NCBI GenBank assembly: GCA_029256105.1
Contig: JAQSYO010000012.1
Coordinates: 1 to 64,000, forward strand
DNA: 64,000 nucleotides
Origin: Herbinix sp.
Lineage (GTDB): Bacteria; Bacillota; Clostridia; Lachnospirales; Lachnospiraceae
Reading direction: 5' to 3'
Part shown: piece by piece, positions 8,401 through 18,300 of the stretch
How the letters are laid out: the number at the start of each line of letters is the position of its first letter
Numbering within the stretch: position 1 is the first letter of the stretch
Position numbers and translations under genes: made by a program
Notes under the pieces: model-generated
What the model saw: only the letters and a program-made list of their open reading frames with translations
Told to the model about the DNA's origin: nothing
Database searches by the model: none

Positions 8401-11400
8401 CTAATCTATTTTTACTACTTTTAACTTACAAGTGAGTTTCCTTCCATTTACAGTAGCTGTGATCGTCGCTTTCCCAACTGCTCTTGTACTTACATTTCCA
8501 TTTGTCACAACTGCAACCTGCGGATTATCGATACTCCAATTTACTGTTGTAGTCGCTCCTTCAACCTGAAGCGGATATGGATATGTTGTGTACTGTTCTA
8601 AGACTAGTTCCGTCATATTTAAACCAATTACGATAACTTCAATATTCGCAGTTTTCCCAGAATCAGTCATAACCGTTATATTCGCAGTTCCTGTTGATCT
8701 TGCGTAAATCTTTCCTGTCTTTTTATCAACTCTGGCGATTGCAGCATTATCCGAACTCCAGGTTGTAGAATCTGTTGACTCAGCAGGGTTAAGACGTACT
8801 TCAACTAGTTTATCTTCACCAGGTACCATAACCAGTCTTTTATCCATTAATGTAATTGCTGTTGATGGTAAACGATCACGAACTGCAACATAACAAATCG
8901 CTTTCTTACCTGTATTATCTTTTGCTTCTGCAACTATCGTTGCACTGCCCGCTTTTAATGCAGTTACTACTCCATCCTCATCTACGATTGCAACACTTTC
9001 ATCACTAGAGGTCCATCTTGCTGTTCGATAAGTAGAATTATTCGGCCTAATTGATACATTAAGTTCCTTACTATCCCCAACTAACATCGCCAGATATGCT
9101 TTGTCCAGAGTGATACTGTCAACCGGAGTAACAACCCTTACCTCACAGGTTGCTTCTACATCACTGCCATCCATAGCAGTTGCAGTAATTGTAGCATACC
9201 CGACTGCAATACCTGTGATTTTACCTTTTTGATTTACCGTTGCAATTCTATCGTTACTTGTACTCCAATGAACCTTTGGATTTGTAGCGTTTTCGGTCAT
9301 TACTGTAGCTTTTAATGTAGCGGTTTTCTTAATACCTATATTGTAGGTTTCATAATCAAGTTTAATTGTAGTGACACTCTCTCTTACGGTAACTACGCAG
9401 GTGCTTGAATATCCTCCATCAAGTGTAGTACAAGTAATTACTGTTACTCCACCCACTAAAGCGGTTATTTCGCCTTCCGCTGATATCGTTGCAATCTTTG
9501 GATTAGAACTTTTCCAAGTAACTCCTAGTTGCGTAGCTTCACTTGGCGACACTGATACCTTTAATTTAAATTCATCACCAACAAAAATAGTTTTTTCTGT
9601 GAAGTTTAGTATTAGTCCATCTACCGGCTCGGTGACGGTCACCTTACAATATGCAATTCCTCCTGCTTCTGTTCTAGCCATAATAACAGCAGAACCAGCA
9701 GCTTTTGCTGTAACTTTACCGTTTTCATCAACAACTGCGATCTTGGTCTCACTGGATTCCCATACCAAATTATTATCGGTACTATCCTTTGGAGTCAAGG
9801 TTGTCTTTATATAATAATATTCACCTGTTTTTAGGTTTAATTCTGTTTCATCAAATTTAACGGCTGTAGCAACTCGTTTTACTGTAATCGTACAGTATAC
9901 AGAATAACCACCATCTAACGATTTCAATATAATTACTGAAGTACCAACATTCTTGGCCGTAACCTTACCGGTAGCATCAACTGTGACTACGCTGGAATTC
10001 GTTGATGTCCAGGTTACTGCATTTGTACTGGCGTTGTTTGGAAGGATTACATAGGAAAGTCTTGCTGACTGTCCGACATACATTGTCTTTTCTTTCTCAT
10101 CTAGAGCTAAGGAAACAACAGGTATCTGAATTGTTATATTACAGATCGCCCTTGCTTTCGCATTATCGTCTGAGGTTGCAATAATCGATACCGAACCTGG
10201 CTTTAACAATGTAACTAAACCATTTGCATCTACCTTTGCCTTCGTCTCATCGGTAGAGCTCCAAGACACCGCCTTATTTATTGCATTTTCAGGATATACG
10301 GTGGCACGAATTTGTAAATGTTTCATAGATAAATCTACGATTACATCTGACTCTGATAATACAACACTCGTAACTGATTGTTGTATATTAACATGGCAAT
10401 AACCAACAACTACATTATCTTGATTAATTGCAGATATTACAGCATGTCCACCTGCAACACCCTGAATTGTGGTTGTCAAAGCACTTGACTCGACTATTTT
10501 TACAAGCTTTTCATTTGATGATTTCCAGGTTAGTGTTACACCACTTAAATTTTTAGGTGTTATTGTTGCATGTAAGGTAGTATATCCACCAATCGGTAAG
10601 GTTATTTCCTCCGGATCAACTACAATTGTCGCAACGGATTGCTGTACGGTAATTTGACAGGTTGCTTTTTTCACAATACCGTTAATCGTCTGCTTTGCTG
10701 TGATGGTTGCAACACCTGCTTTTACACCAGTTACTAAACCACCTTCTACCGATGCTATACTGGCATCACTAGTGGACCAAGTAATCGGCTCCGTGGGATC
10801 CGTTACGATGGCATTTAGCAATAAGGTTCCTTTCGTAAATAAAGTAGCACTGGTTTCACTAAGTGAAATCCCATCTATTACAGTGACATCAATATTAATG
10901 TTAATCGGATCAGTAGTATCAAAAAGATCATATTGGGATAAGTAGGATAAATGGATTGTTACATTACCCTTTTTTTTGGCAGAAATGATGCTTGTATTTG
11001 TATCAATAGCTGCAATATTGGCATTATCTGACGTATAGGAAAAAATCCCTGCAGCAGGTATATTAGAGTTTTCTAAAATACTATAGGTATCCCCAACTGT
11101 CATTACAAGGTTAATATCTCCAATATTAATTGGAACAACTATTTTCATATATGCATAAGGAGCATTCGTACTCCTAGTGTAACTTTCATTGGCAAATGCA
11201 TACACCTCATAAGTACCTGCTTTTACTTTGGTAAAGGATACTGCACCACTGATCTCACTGACGGAATATGACATCTTGCTGGAATCTCCCGCCGGAAGTT
11301 TTTTCTTCGTACTAACGTCATATACTTCCCACTTAAGATTAGCAGCTCTTGTTGCATTGGACTCAATTACAAAATTAGAGGGTACTCCATTGGCGACAGA

Positions 11401-12189
11401 GGGCGCTGTATAGTCCGCTGAAGAATTAACAGGGCCGGTGGGTAAACCATAATCTAAACTAAATTTGGGCTTCACTACTACTCTCATAGTTATCTTCATC
11501 GGTTTATCCTGTGTGGACATCGTATTACTGGTCGCCGTAATCGTAGTACTACCAGCACCGACGGCTTTCACCTTACCCTCCGCATTAACCGTGGCCACTC
11601 CTTCTTTATCACTCTCCCAGATTACTGCCGAAGTTGCAATAGCAGCTCCTGATACCGGAACAACGGAACCATCCGGATTATAATCAACATATTTTAAAAA
11701 TATTGGTTTTTCATCGTTTATCGTATCAATGACCAAGATTTGCTCATTCGTGGTTGTTGCAGTAACCATTCCGGTTTTTTGATAGTCAAACTCAAGATCA
11801 ACTTTAACAGAACAGTTAATGGTATAAGAAAGTGTACCCGAAGTTACAATAGCGGTAATTGTGGAATAACCGGGTCCTTTCCGAATTAATTTCACAAAAT
11901 TTGAGGGAGTAGAGGGGTCTGATTCTAGAGTAACAACTCCTGGTTCAGATGAAATCCATTTAACAGTGGAGGAATCAGCCCAACCCACCGCCGTAACATT
12001 AAGCAAAACCTCTGGCCGCGTTAACACATATTCAGATCCAGCATTTTTAATTGTACTATTAAATACAAAATAATAATCCGGTAGTGTAGCACTTGATGCC
12101 TGCTCACTAGCTCCACTAAAATTTAAAAGTACAATTGTTAAAAGTAGGCTGAACACAAAAGTAAAGCCAATTTTTTTTGTTATTTTCAT
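8401..12189 (-). CDS. Large secreted multi-domain bacterial Ig-like (Big_2) protein
   Basis: Signal peptide MKITKKIGFTFVFSLLLTIVLLNFSG; about 13 WxSSxxxIAxVDxxGxVTAxxxGxxxIxA motifs. Start moved from TTG at 12204 to ATG at 12189 after GGGAGG. Confidence 0.92.
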   Translation of the reverse strand: MKITKKIGFTFVFSLLLTIVLLNFSGASEQASSATLPDYYFVFNSTIKNAGSEYVLTRPEVLLNVTAVGWADSSTVKWISSEPGVVTLESDPSTPSNFVKLIRKGPGYSTITAIVTSGTLSYTINCSVKVDLEFDYQKTGMVTATTTNEQILVIDTINDEKPIFLKYVDYNPDGSVVPVSGAAIATSAVIWESDKEGVATVNAEGKVKAVGAGSTTITATSNTMSTQDKPMKITMRVVVKPKFSLDYGLPTGPVNSSADYTAPSVANGVPSNFVIESNATRAANLKWEVYDVSTKKKLPAGDSSKMSYSVSEISGAVSFTKVKAGTYEVYAFANESYTRSTNAPYAYMKIVVPINIGDINLVMTVGDTYSILENSNIPAAGIFSYTSDNANIAAIDTNTSIISAKKKGNVTIHLSYLSQYDLFDTTDPININIDVTVIDGISLSETSATLFTKGTLLLNAIVTDPTEPITWSTSDASIASVEGGLVTGVKAGVATITAKQTINGIVKKATCQITVQQSVATIVVDPEEITLPIGGYTTLHATITPKNLSGVTLTWKSSNEKLVKIVESSALTTTIQGVAGGHAVISAINQDNVVVGYCHVNIQQSVTSVVLSESDVIVDLSMKHLQIRATVYPENAINKAVSWSSTDETKAKVDANGLVTLLKPGSVSIIATSDDNAKARAICNITIQIPVVSLALDEKEKTMYVGQSARLSYVILPNNASTNAVTWTSTNSSVVTVDATGKVTAKNVGTSVIILKSLDGGYSVYCTITVKRVATAVKFDETELNLKTGEYYYIKTTLTPKDSTDNNLVWESSETKIAVVDENGKVTAKAAGSAVIMARTEAGGIAYCKVTVTEPVDGLILNFTEKTIFVGDEFKLKVSVSPSEATQLGVTWKSSNPKIATISAEGEITALVGGVTVITCTTLDGGYSSTCVVTVRESVTTIKLDYETYNIGIKKTATLKATVMTENATNPKVHWSTSNDRIATVNQKGKITGIAVGYATITATAMDGSDVEATCEVRVVTPVDSITLDKAYLAMLVGDSKELNVSIRPNNSTYRTARWTSSDESVAIVDEDGVVTALKAGSATIVAEAKDNTGKKAICYVAVRDRLPSTAITLMDKRLVMVPGEDKLVEVRLNPAESTDSTTWSSDNAAIARVDKKTGKIYARSTGTANITVMTDSGKTANIEVIVIGLNMTELVLEQYTTYPYPLQVEGATTTVNWSIDNPQVAVVTNGNVSTRAVGKATITATVNGRKLTCKLKVVKID

Positions 12190-12315
12190 TACATTCCCTC
12201 CCAAAAAACCTAGTCATATAGAATATATCGGCAATTAAAATGGATTTAATTAGTTTAATTACCTATAATTTTAAATGTAATTTTTGGCACTTTTGTGTCA
12301 ATATAGTAAGAAAAA

Positions 12316-12349
12316 TGGGAATGTCGGAAAGAGTTCTCCGGCATTCCCA
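12316..12349 (-). terminator. Terminator of the heavy-metal ATPase gene
   Basis: ATGGGAATGTCGGA aagagttc TCCGGCATTCCCAT stem. Confidence 0.75.
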
Positions 12350-12353
12350 TCTT

Positions 12354-14501
12354 TTATTTTATACGCATGGCTCTCATTGCATTAAAAAGTGCTATCAATG
12401 CTACACCAACATCGGCAAAGATTGCAAACCATATGGAGGTGATATCAAGAAAGGCTAGAACCATGATTAAGGCCTTAATTCCAAGTGCAAAGATTATATT
12501 TTGTGTTACGATACTTTTTGTTTTATGAGCAATCTTGATAGCTGTTGCAATCTTACTGATTTCATCATTCATGATAACAACATCCGCTGCTTCAATTGCT
12601 GCATCGGAACCGATACCGCCCATAGCAATACCAATATCTGCACCAGCAAGTACCGGAGCATCATTTATTCCGTCTCCGACAAATACGATCTTGCCTTTAC
12701 CAGCCGCCTGCTTCTTGTATTTCTCAAACCAGGCAACCTTATCTTGTGGTAATAGCTCAGCTTGATATTCATCCACTTGACAAAGTTCAGCGATTTCTTT
12801 GGCTGTATTTGTATGATCCCCGGTCAACATAACGGTATGTTTTACTCCTAATTGCTTTAGGGCAATCATGGTTTCTTTCACTCCAGATTTAATCTCATCC
12901 GATATCAAAATATAACCAAGGTATTTGTTATTCTTCGCTACGTGAACAATACTACCGGTGGCCTCGGTAAGGGGTGTGAGAATATCAAATTTACGCATCA
13001 GCTTTTCATTTCCTGCGTAAATGACATATTCTCCACACTCAGCAACTACTCCGTGCCCCGCCAGCTCGGTGATTTGCGCTGTCTCAATGCTTAAGGTCTC
13101 TATATCATTAGAATTATTATTTTTATTATAATAAGATAGGATTGACTTCGCGATAGGATGTGTGGAATGATTTTCTGCAATCGCTGCGCTGTAAATCAGC
13201 TGATCAATATCCACTCCCTCTGTCGGGCATACCTTAGTAACTTTGAAAACTCCCTTTGTAAGGGTTCCTGTCTTATCAAATACAATGGTATCTACCATTT
13301 TTAAGGCATCTAGATAATTGCCACCTTTGATTAAAATGCCTTGTTTCGCTGCACCACCAATACCACCAAAGAAGCTGAGTGGAATGGAAATAACGAGGGC
13401 ACAAGGGCAGGATATAATTAGAAAGCTTAATGCACGATATAGCCAATTCGTAAAGGTACCATATCCCAGCAATGGTGGAACTACTGCAACAGCAACTGCA
13501 GCAAATACTACAATCGGAGTATAATATCTAGCAAATTTGGTGATGAATTTTTCACTCTCTGCTTTTTTACTGCTTGCATTTTCTACTAACTCTAATATTT
13601 TGGATACCGTCGCTTCTCCAAAGGGCTTTGTTACCTTAATTTCCAATACACCACTCGTATTGATAGTTCCGGATAACACAGTATCTTCAACCTCTACCTC
13701 TATCGGTACACTTTCACCGGTAAGTGCTCTCGAGTCAATGAAGCTGGTTCCTTTTACAACAATTCCATCAAGTGGAACTTTCTCACCCGGTTTTACTAAT
13801 ATAAGATCGCCAACTTCAATCTGTTCCGGTGCTACAACACTTATGGTATCACCTGTTATTTTATTGGCATAGTCAGGTCGGATATTCATTAAACCTGCGA
13901 TGTCTTTCTTCGATTTATTAACTGCTTTCTCCTGTAGTAGTTCACCTACTCCGTAAAACACTAGGACAGCGATTGCTTCTACTCTCTCACCAATGAGAAA
14001 GGCACCCAGGGATGCAATTCCCATAAGGAAATTTTCATCAAATATATCGCCTTTACGAATGTTTTTTATCGCAGCAGATAGTACTTCATAACCAGCTAGT
14101 ATATATGCAACAATAAAGAAAGCAGTTTTCATACCATTTGATACATTAACTACCGAAAATATAATTGCCAAAGCGACTGCTATTCCCAGACGTAGAAAGT
14201 ACGTTCTCATCTCTTCCTCCGCTTCCTGCTTCTTATTAGATGCAGGCTGTTTATCCATCTCCTCCTTCTCCGTTAAATCCAGGACTTTTACTGAGGGTTC
14301 GTGGGAGGCAACAATCGTTTTAACCTTTTTCGTAATATCTGTGACTCCTGTATCTTGTAGTGCGATGCTTAGTTTATTATTCATCATATTAATACTGGCT
14401 TCTGTTACCCCTGATAGATTACTGACCTCTTTTTCAATTTTTGCTGCACAGTTTGCACAGCATAGACCATCTAAAATATATTCCTTATTCTCCATACCCA
14501 T
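12354..14501 (-). CDS. Heavy-metal-translocating P1B-type ATPase (Zn/Cd/Pb-type)
   Basis: HMA domain CCANCAAKIEKEV, SCPCALVISIPLSFFGGIG, DKTGTLT, GDGINDAPVLAGADIGIAMGGIGSDAAIEAADV. Confidence 0.96.
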   Translation of the reverse strand: MGMENKEYILDGLCCANCAAKIEKEVSNLSGVTEASINMMNNKLSIALQDTGVTDITKKVKTIVASHEPSVKVLDLTEKEEMDKQPASNKKQEAEEEMRTYFLRLGIAVALAIIFSVVNVSNGMKTAFFIVAYILAGYEVLSAAIKNIRKGDIFDENFLMGIASLGAFLIGERVEAIAVLVFYGVGELLQEKAVNKSKKDIAGLMNIRPDYANKITGDTISVVAPEQIEVGDLILVKPGEKVPLDGIVVKGTSFIDSRALTGESVPIEVEVEDTVLSGTINTSGVLEIKVTKPFGEATVSKILELVENASSKKAESEKFITKFARYYTPIVVFAAVAVAVVPPLLGYGTFTNWLYRALSFLIISCPCALVISIPLSFFGGIGGAAKQGILIKGGNYLDALKMVDTIVFDKTGTLTKGVFKVTKVCPTEGVDIDQLIYSAAIAENHSTHPIAKSILSYYNKNNNSNDIETLSIETAQITELAGHGVVAECGEYVIYAGNEKLMRKFDILTPLTEATGSIVHVAKNNKYLGYILISDEIKSGVKETMIALKQLGVKHTVMLTGDHTNTAKEIAELCQVDEYQAELLPQDKVAWFEKYKKQAAGKGKIVFVGDGINDAPVLAGADIGIAMGGIGSDAAIEAADVVIMNDEISKIATAIKIAHKTKSIVTQNIIFALGIKALIMVLAFLDITSIWFAIFADVGVALIALFNAMRAMRIK

Positions 14502-14502
14502 C

Positions 14503-14868
14503 CTAACCCTCCTCGATATGCTCTAGTCCAACCTCTAATATGCTCTTCACATGTTCATCCAATAGTGAATAGTATGTGACCTTTCCATCTCTTCGATATT
14601 TCACCAGATTAACTTGTCGTAACGTCTTTAATTGATGCGAAATCGCTGACTTTGTCATATTTAAAAGAACTGCCAAATCACATACGCACATTTCTTCATT
14701 GTCAAGTGCCCATAATATTTTGATACGAGTACTATCACCAAACATCTTAAAAAAATCAGCCAGATCATACAACTTCTCATCCTCTGGAATAAGCTTACTG
14801 ACTTTTTCTACCACTTCCGCATGAATAACTTCACAATCACATATTGCAAATTTATTATCTTGATTCAT
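14503..14868 (-). CDS. ArsR/SmtB-family metal-sensing repressor, CadC-like
   Basis: EMCVCDLAVLLNMTKSAISHQLKTLR wHTH; N-terminal CDC and alpha5 DEH(x10)HIEE ligand pattern; start trimmed to MNQDNK after GGGAGG; adjacent to the metal ATPase. Confidence 0.92.
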   Translation of the reverse strand: MNQDNKFAICDCEVIHAEVVEKVSKLIPEDEKLYDLADFFKMFGDSTRIKILWALDNEEMCVCDLAVLLNMTKSAISHQLKTLRQVNLVKYRRDGKVTYYSLLDEHVKSILEVGLEHIEEG

Positions 14869-15001
14869 CGATAACCTCCCTTTCTTTGATTTCATTCGGC
14901 ATTTTCTACTTGTGGAAATCACTACTTATTTGCAAGTACTTATACTGACCATAATCAATTGACTGATAATATGATCATAATCATTATATCCCTCAGTTGT
15001 T

Positions 15002-15023
15002 CAGTTGAGTAATTGTTCAACTG
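15002..15023. promoter_or_regulatory. Candidate ArsR/SmtB operator upstream of the regulator-ATPase operon
   Basis: Perfect inverted repeat CAGTTGA gtaattgt TCAACTG, upstream of a TATAAT-like -10 on the minus strand. Confidence 0.55.
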
Positions 15024-15403
15024 TTTGATTGTATTATATTCCATCTTTGTTAAAAATGCAACTTGTTTTTAAAAGAAATTACAAGAAAGTAGACTTTTAA
15101 TACAAAGCAGACGAGTTACATATTCTTTAAAGATCGTTCTTCTTCATCTTCTTCATCTTTTTCTTCTGCAAATGATATATTTACAATAAACGCTGGGCTT
15201 TGTCTCATTCCGAGGACTCTACGTCCGCTATTTTATTCAATGGAAGTATGGGGTTAAAATAAACTCATAAAAAAGCCAAGTTAATAGGTTTCTCTAAAAT
15301 CGTATTGACTTAGCCTTTTTCAAAATGTATCCTTGGCGACAGACTTGCAAGATTATTTGATTATAATTACGGTATACTCGAGGGAAAAAACAAGGAGGAA
15401 CAA

Positions 15404-15826
15404 ATGATTAATTTAACTAATTTGAATAAACAACATGGCACGATTACAATTGAAATACAAAGCATATTATCCGAAGTAGAGAAGGATGTAGCTCACATAG
15501 ACGCAGCTGCGGCGGCTTACCATATCAGTATCTTGGCTGGTCAACTAAAGATGCATCTACTGCATGAAGATAAATTTTTATACCCGGAATTGTTATTAAG
15601 TTCTGATGTGCATATGAAGGAATTGACTGATCTGTATATAAAAGAGATGGGTAGTTTGGCAGAGGTATATACGAAATATAAGAATTGCTATAATACAAAG
15701 AATAAAATAAACGAGAACATTCCACTGTTCCAGCAAGATACCATAAAAATCATGAAAGTCTTGAAAAACCGTATTGAAAAAGAAGACACTGAATTATACC
15801 GCTTAATACAGGAGAAAAATATATAA
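15404..15826 (+). CDS. Hemerythrin HHE-domain-like protein (degenerate second motif)
   Basis: LNKQHG and LKMHLLHEDKFLYP motif; SD aaggaggaa; plus-strand gene. Confidence 0.75.
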   Translation: MINLTNLNKQHGTITIEIQSILSEVEKDVAHIDAAAAAYHISILAGQLKMHLLHEDKFLYPELLLSSDVHMKELTDLYIKEMGSLAEVYTKYKNCYNTKNKINENIPLFQQDTIKIMKVLKNRIEKEDTELYRLIQEKNI

Positions 15827-15903
15827 TAAATAGGAACAAGCAAAACCCAATATAGGACACGCAGAAAACTAATCTGTGATTGCTATACTGGGTTTATATT
15901 ATA

Positions 15904-17229
15904 TTACATCATAGACATCCCTCGATACTTCTCCTTGTGGAAGCGGGTCAGGAAACAGATGGACCGAAATACCCAGTCAATTGTCATCGCAACCCAGACA
16001 CCCAATACCCCCATATGAAGGAGAATAGCAAGTACATAACTTAATCCAATTCTCCACAGCCACATAGAGATCATTGAAACCCACATAGTGAATTTTACAT
16101 CGTTTGCAGCACGTAATGCATTCGGTAATGCAAAGGATAGTGGCCAAACAATTGAAGAAAGTATACAATGATAAATAATTAGATTAGTTGCTATTTTAGC
16201 TGTTTCATCCGTGACATCATAGATTTTTAAAATTATTGGTATTAGGAAAATTAGAATAACATTCAAAGCACTCATAATCATCATTGATATCTTTATAAGC
16301 TTGTAGGTATAATATTTTACAGCATCATAGTCAAAGGCACCAACACAGCGACCGACAACTGTGATCAACGCTAAACCCATTGCTGAACCCGGTAATACAC
16401 TAATTCCACCAATTGAACCTGCAATCGCATTCGCAGTAATTGCTGAGGTACCTAAGCTAGCCGTTATGCCTTGTACCAATATCTTACCAACTTGGAACAC
16501 ACTATTCTCCATACCATTCGGGATGCCAATTTGAAGTATTCTTTTTATCATTACGATATTAATATGAAAGCTACGGATTGCTTTTATATGAATGGGATGT
16601 TTCTTATTCCTTAAAAGAATAAACAATACAACAGCTGCAAAAGATCTGGATATCAAGGTTGAAATTGCCGCTCCCGCAACTCCCATGTTAAATCCAAATA
16701 TTAAGATAGCATTAACGATTATATGAATTACGTTCATGAAAAAGGCTACCTTCATAGAAACCTTGGAATTACCCATGGACCGAAATAATGCTGCACATGC
16801 GTTATAAATTGCAATAAAAGGATATGACATTGCAGAATAAAAAAGATAGATTCTGGCATTTGCCATAACATCCTCACTTACTTCTCCAAAGAGTAAATTC
16901 AAAGCAGAATTACCAAATATAAATGCAATCGCCAATAAAACAAAGGATAATGATAATATAGTAGCAATCAGTTGTTCGCCGGCGATACAGGCAGATTTCT
17001 CATCTTTGTGGCCTAAAAATTGAGCTGAAACAACGGCACCTCCAGTTGCCAACGCACCGAATAAGCCAATAAGCAGTACGTTCAAAGAATCCACTAGTGA
17101 TACGCCTGATACTGCTGCCTCTCCCACTCTTGTTACCATCATACTGTCAGCCAACCCAACTGTCACCGCCAGCATCTGTTCAATAATTAACGGAACTATA
17201 AGCCTTAATAAATCTTTTCTAGTAAACAT
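15904..17229 (-). CDS. MATE family efflux transporter
   Basis: 12-TM protein with MATE signatures (ADSMMVTRVGEAAVSGVSLVDSL, LFRSMGNSKVSMKVAFFMNVIHIIVNAILIFGFNMGVAGAA). Confidence 0.95.
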   Translation of the reverse strand: MFTRKDLLRLIVPLIIEQMLAVTVGLADSMMVTRVGEAAVSGVSLVDSLNVLLIGLFGALATGGAVVSAQFLGHKDEKSACIAGEQLIATILSLSFVLLAIAFIFGNSALNLLFGEVSEDVMANARIYLFYSAMSYPFIAIYNACAALFRSMGNSKVSMKVAFFMNVIHIIVNAILIFGFNMGVAGAAISTLISRSFAAVVLFILLRNKKHPIHIKAIRSFHINIVMIKRILQIGIPNGMENSVFQVGKILVQGITASLGTSAITANAIAGSIGGISVLPGSAMGLALITVVGRCVGAFDYDAVKYYTYKLIKISMMIMSALNVILIFLIPIILKIYDVTDETAKIATNLIIYHCILSSIVWPLSFALPNALRAANDVKFTMWVSMISMWLWRIGLSYVLAILLHMGVLGVWVAMTIDWVFRSICFLTRFHKEKYRGMSMM

Positions 17230-17523
17230 CCTATCGCCTCTATGTATTCATATTTAAATATAAAAGGGGGAAACCTCCCTTCACTATAAGTCGGCTGCCC
17301 CCGTATACCCTCTAGAAAGTATACTATATAAAGTATCGTTTTATCACTTTTTGTTCTGTTATGACTAGCTTCTAACGATTGAATCCTCTTACATGGCTAT
17401 TTTCAATCATATAAATTATGTCATATTTTATTAATTGTTCTTAAGTCTACCATAGTGCTTTGGTAAAATCAAGGTTGAACTCCTGTTTCGACAATGTTTA
17501 GTTAATCCTCTTTCCGATGTTCG

Positions 17524-18195
17524 TTAAGTCGTACTGAGGAGCTTACTAACGGAATTACACCTCAAAGCATGCACTAATTCACTAGATGTCTGAAGCTCGT
17601 TTACGAAAACGATTCCACCCCTAGCCAAATCCTCGGTCTGATGAAAATCAGAGCCAGAACTCATCAATAATCCATTATCTACGGCAAATTGATGGGCTTT
17701 ATCATTCCTAGAATTATGTCTCGGGTTTCCATTATACACTTCAACTCCATGAAGGTCCTGAGGATCTGCCACTATCATCCCCATCCGATAGGGATGCGCT
17801 TGGAATATCAGAATATCTTCTTTCGCGATAAGTCTTTTAAAGTTTTTTATGCCTAATTTATATAGCTCCGGATTTTCAATTAAAAATTCCTTTGTTATTC
17901 CAAAAACCAAATAGTCACTTGGATTTTCTGTAAACCGAAGTTCTATTCCCAGTAATACCTTCAATCCTAATTTATTACCTTCTTCTCTTGCGTTCCGATA
18001 TCCTTGAAGATAACGGTTTATCTTATATTCCCAAGTAGTTTCCCCCAAATTGTCGAATAGCTCCTGGTAATAATGATCTGTAATAACAATTCCATCATAT
18101 CCTGCCTCTTTATATAGCCTGACAGCATCTCTGGCACCAATTTGTGCGCAAAGGCTCGTCTCCGCTGTATGAACATGTGTGTCAAATTTATACAT
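17524..18195 (-). CDS. PHP-domain metal-dependent phosphohydrolase
   Basis: FDTHVHTAETSLC, GIVITDHYY, FQAHPYR, GSDFHQTED; start trimmed to ATG at 18195 (MYKFDTHVH). Confidence 0.9.
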   Translation of the reverse strand: MYKFDTHVHTAETSLCAQIGARDAVRLYKEAGYDGIVITDHYYQELFDNLGETTWEYKINRYLQGYRNAREEGNKLGLKVLLGIELRFTENPSDYLVFGITKEFLIENPELYKLGIKNFKRLIAKEDILIFQAHPYRMGMIVADPQDLHGVEVYNGNPRHNSRNDKAHQFAVDNGLLMSSGSDFHQTEDLARGGIVFVNELQTSSELVHALRCNSVSKLLSTT

Positions 18196-18241
18196 TACTC
18201 TTTCCTTCCCCTTTCTCTTTCCATAAATATATGAATAAACT

Positions 18242-18273
18242 GAGAATGACATTTCGATTGAAATGTCATTCTC
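18242..18273. repeat. Perfect 14-bp inverted repeat with 4-nt loop between the MCP and PHP genes
   Basis: GAGAATGACATTTC gatt GAAATGTCATTCTC. Confidence 0.9.
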
Positions 18274-18300
18274 GTATCCTTGCTTATGTGTTTATTACAG

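Noticed and set aside
9371-9814. Plus-strand ORFs opposite the Big_2 gene (147 aa and several others)
   Set aside because: Antisense to a long, well-supported CDS; hydrophobic/Thr-rich composition expected from complement of repeated Big_2 codons.
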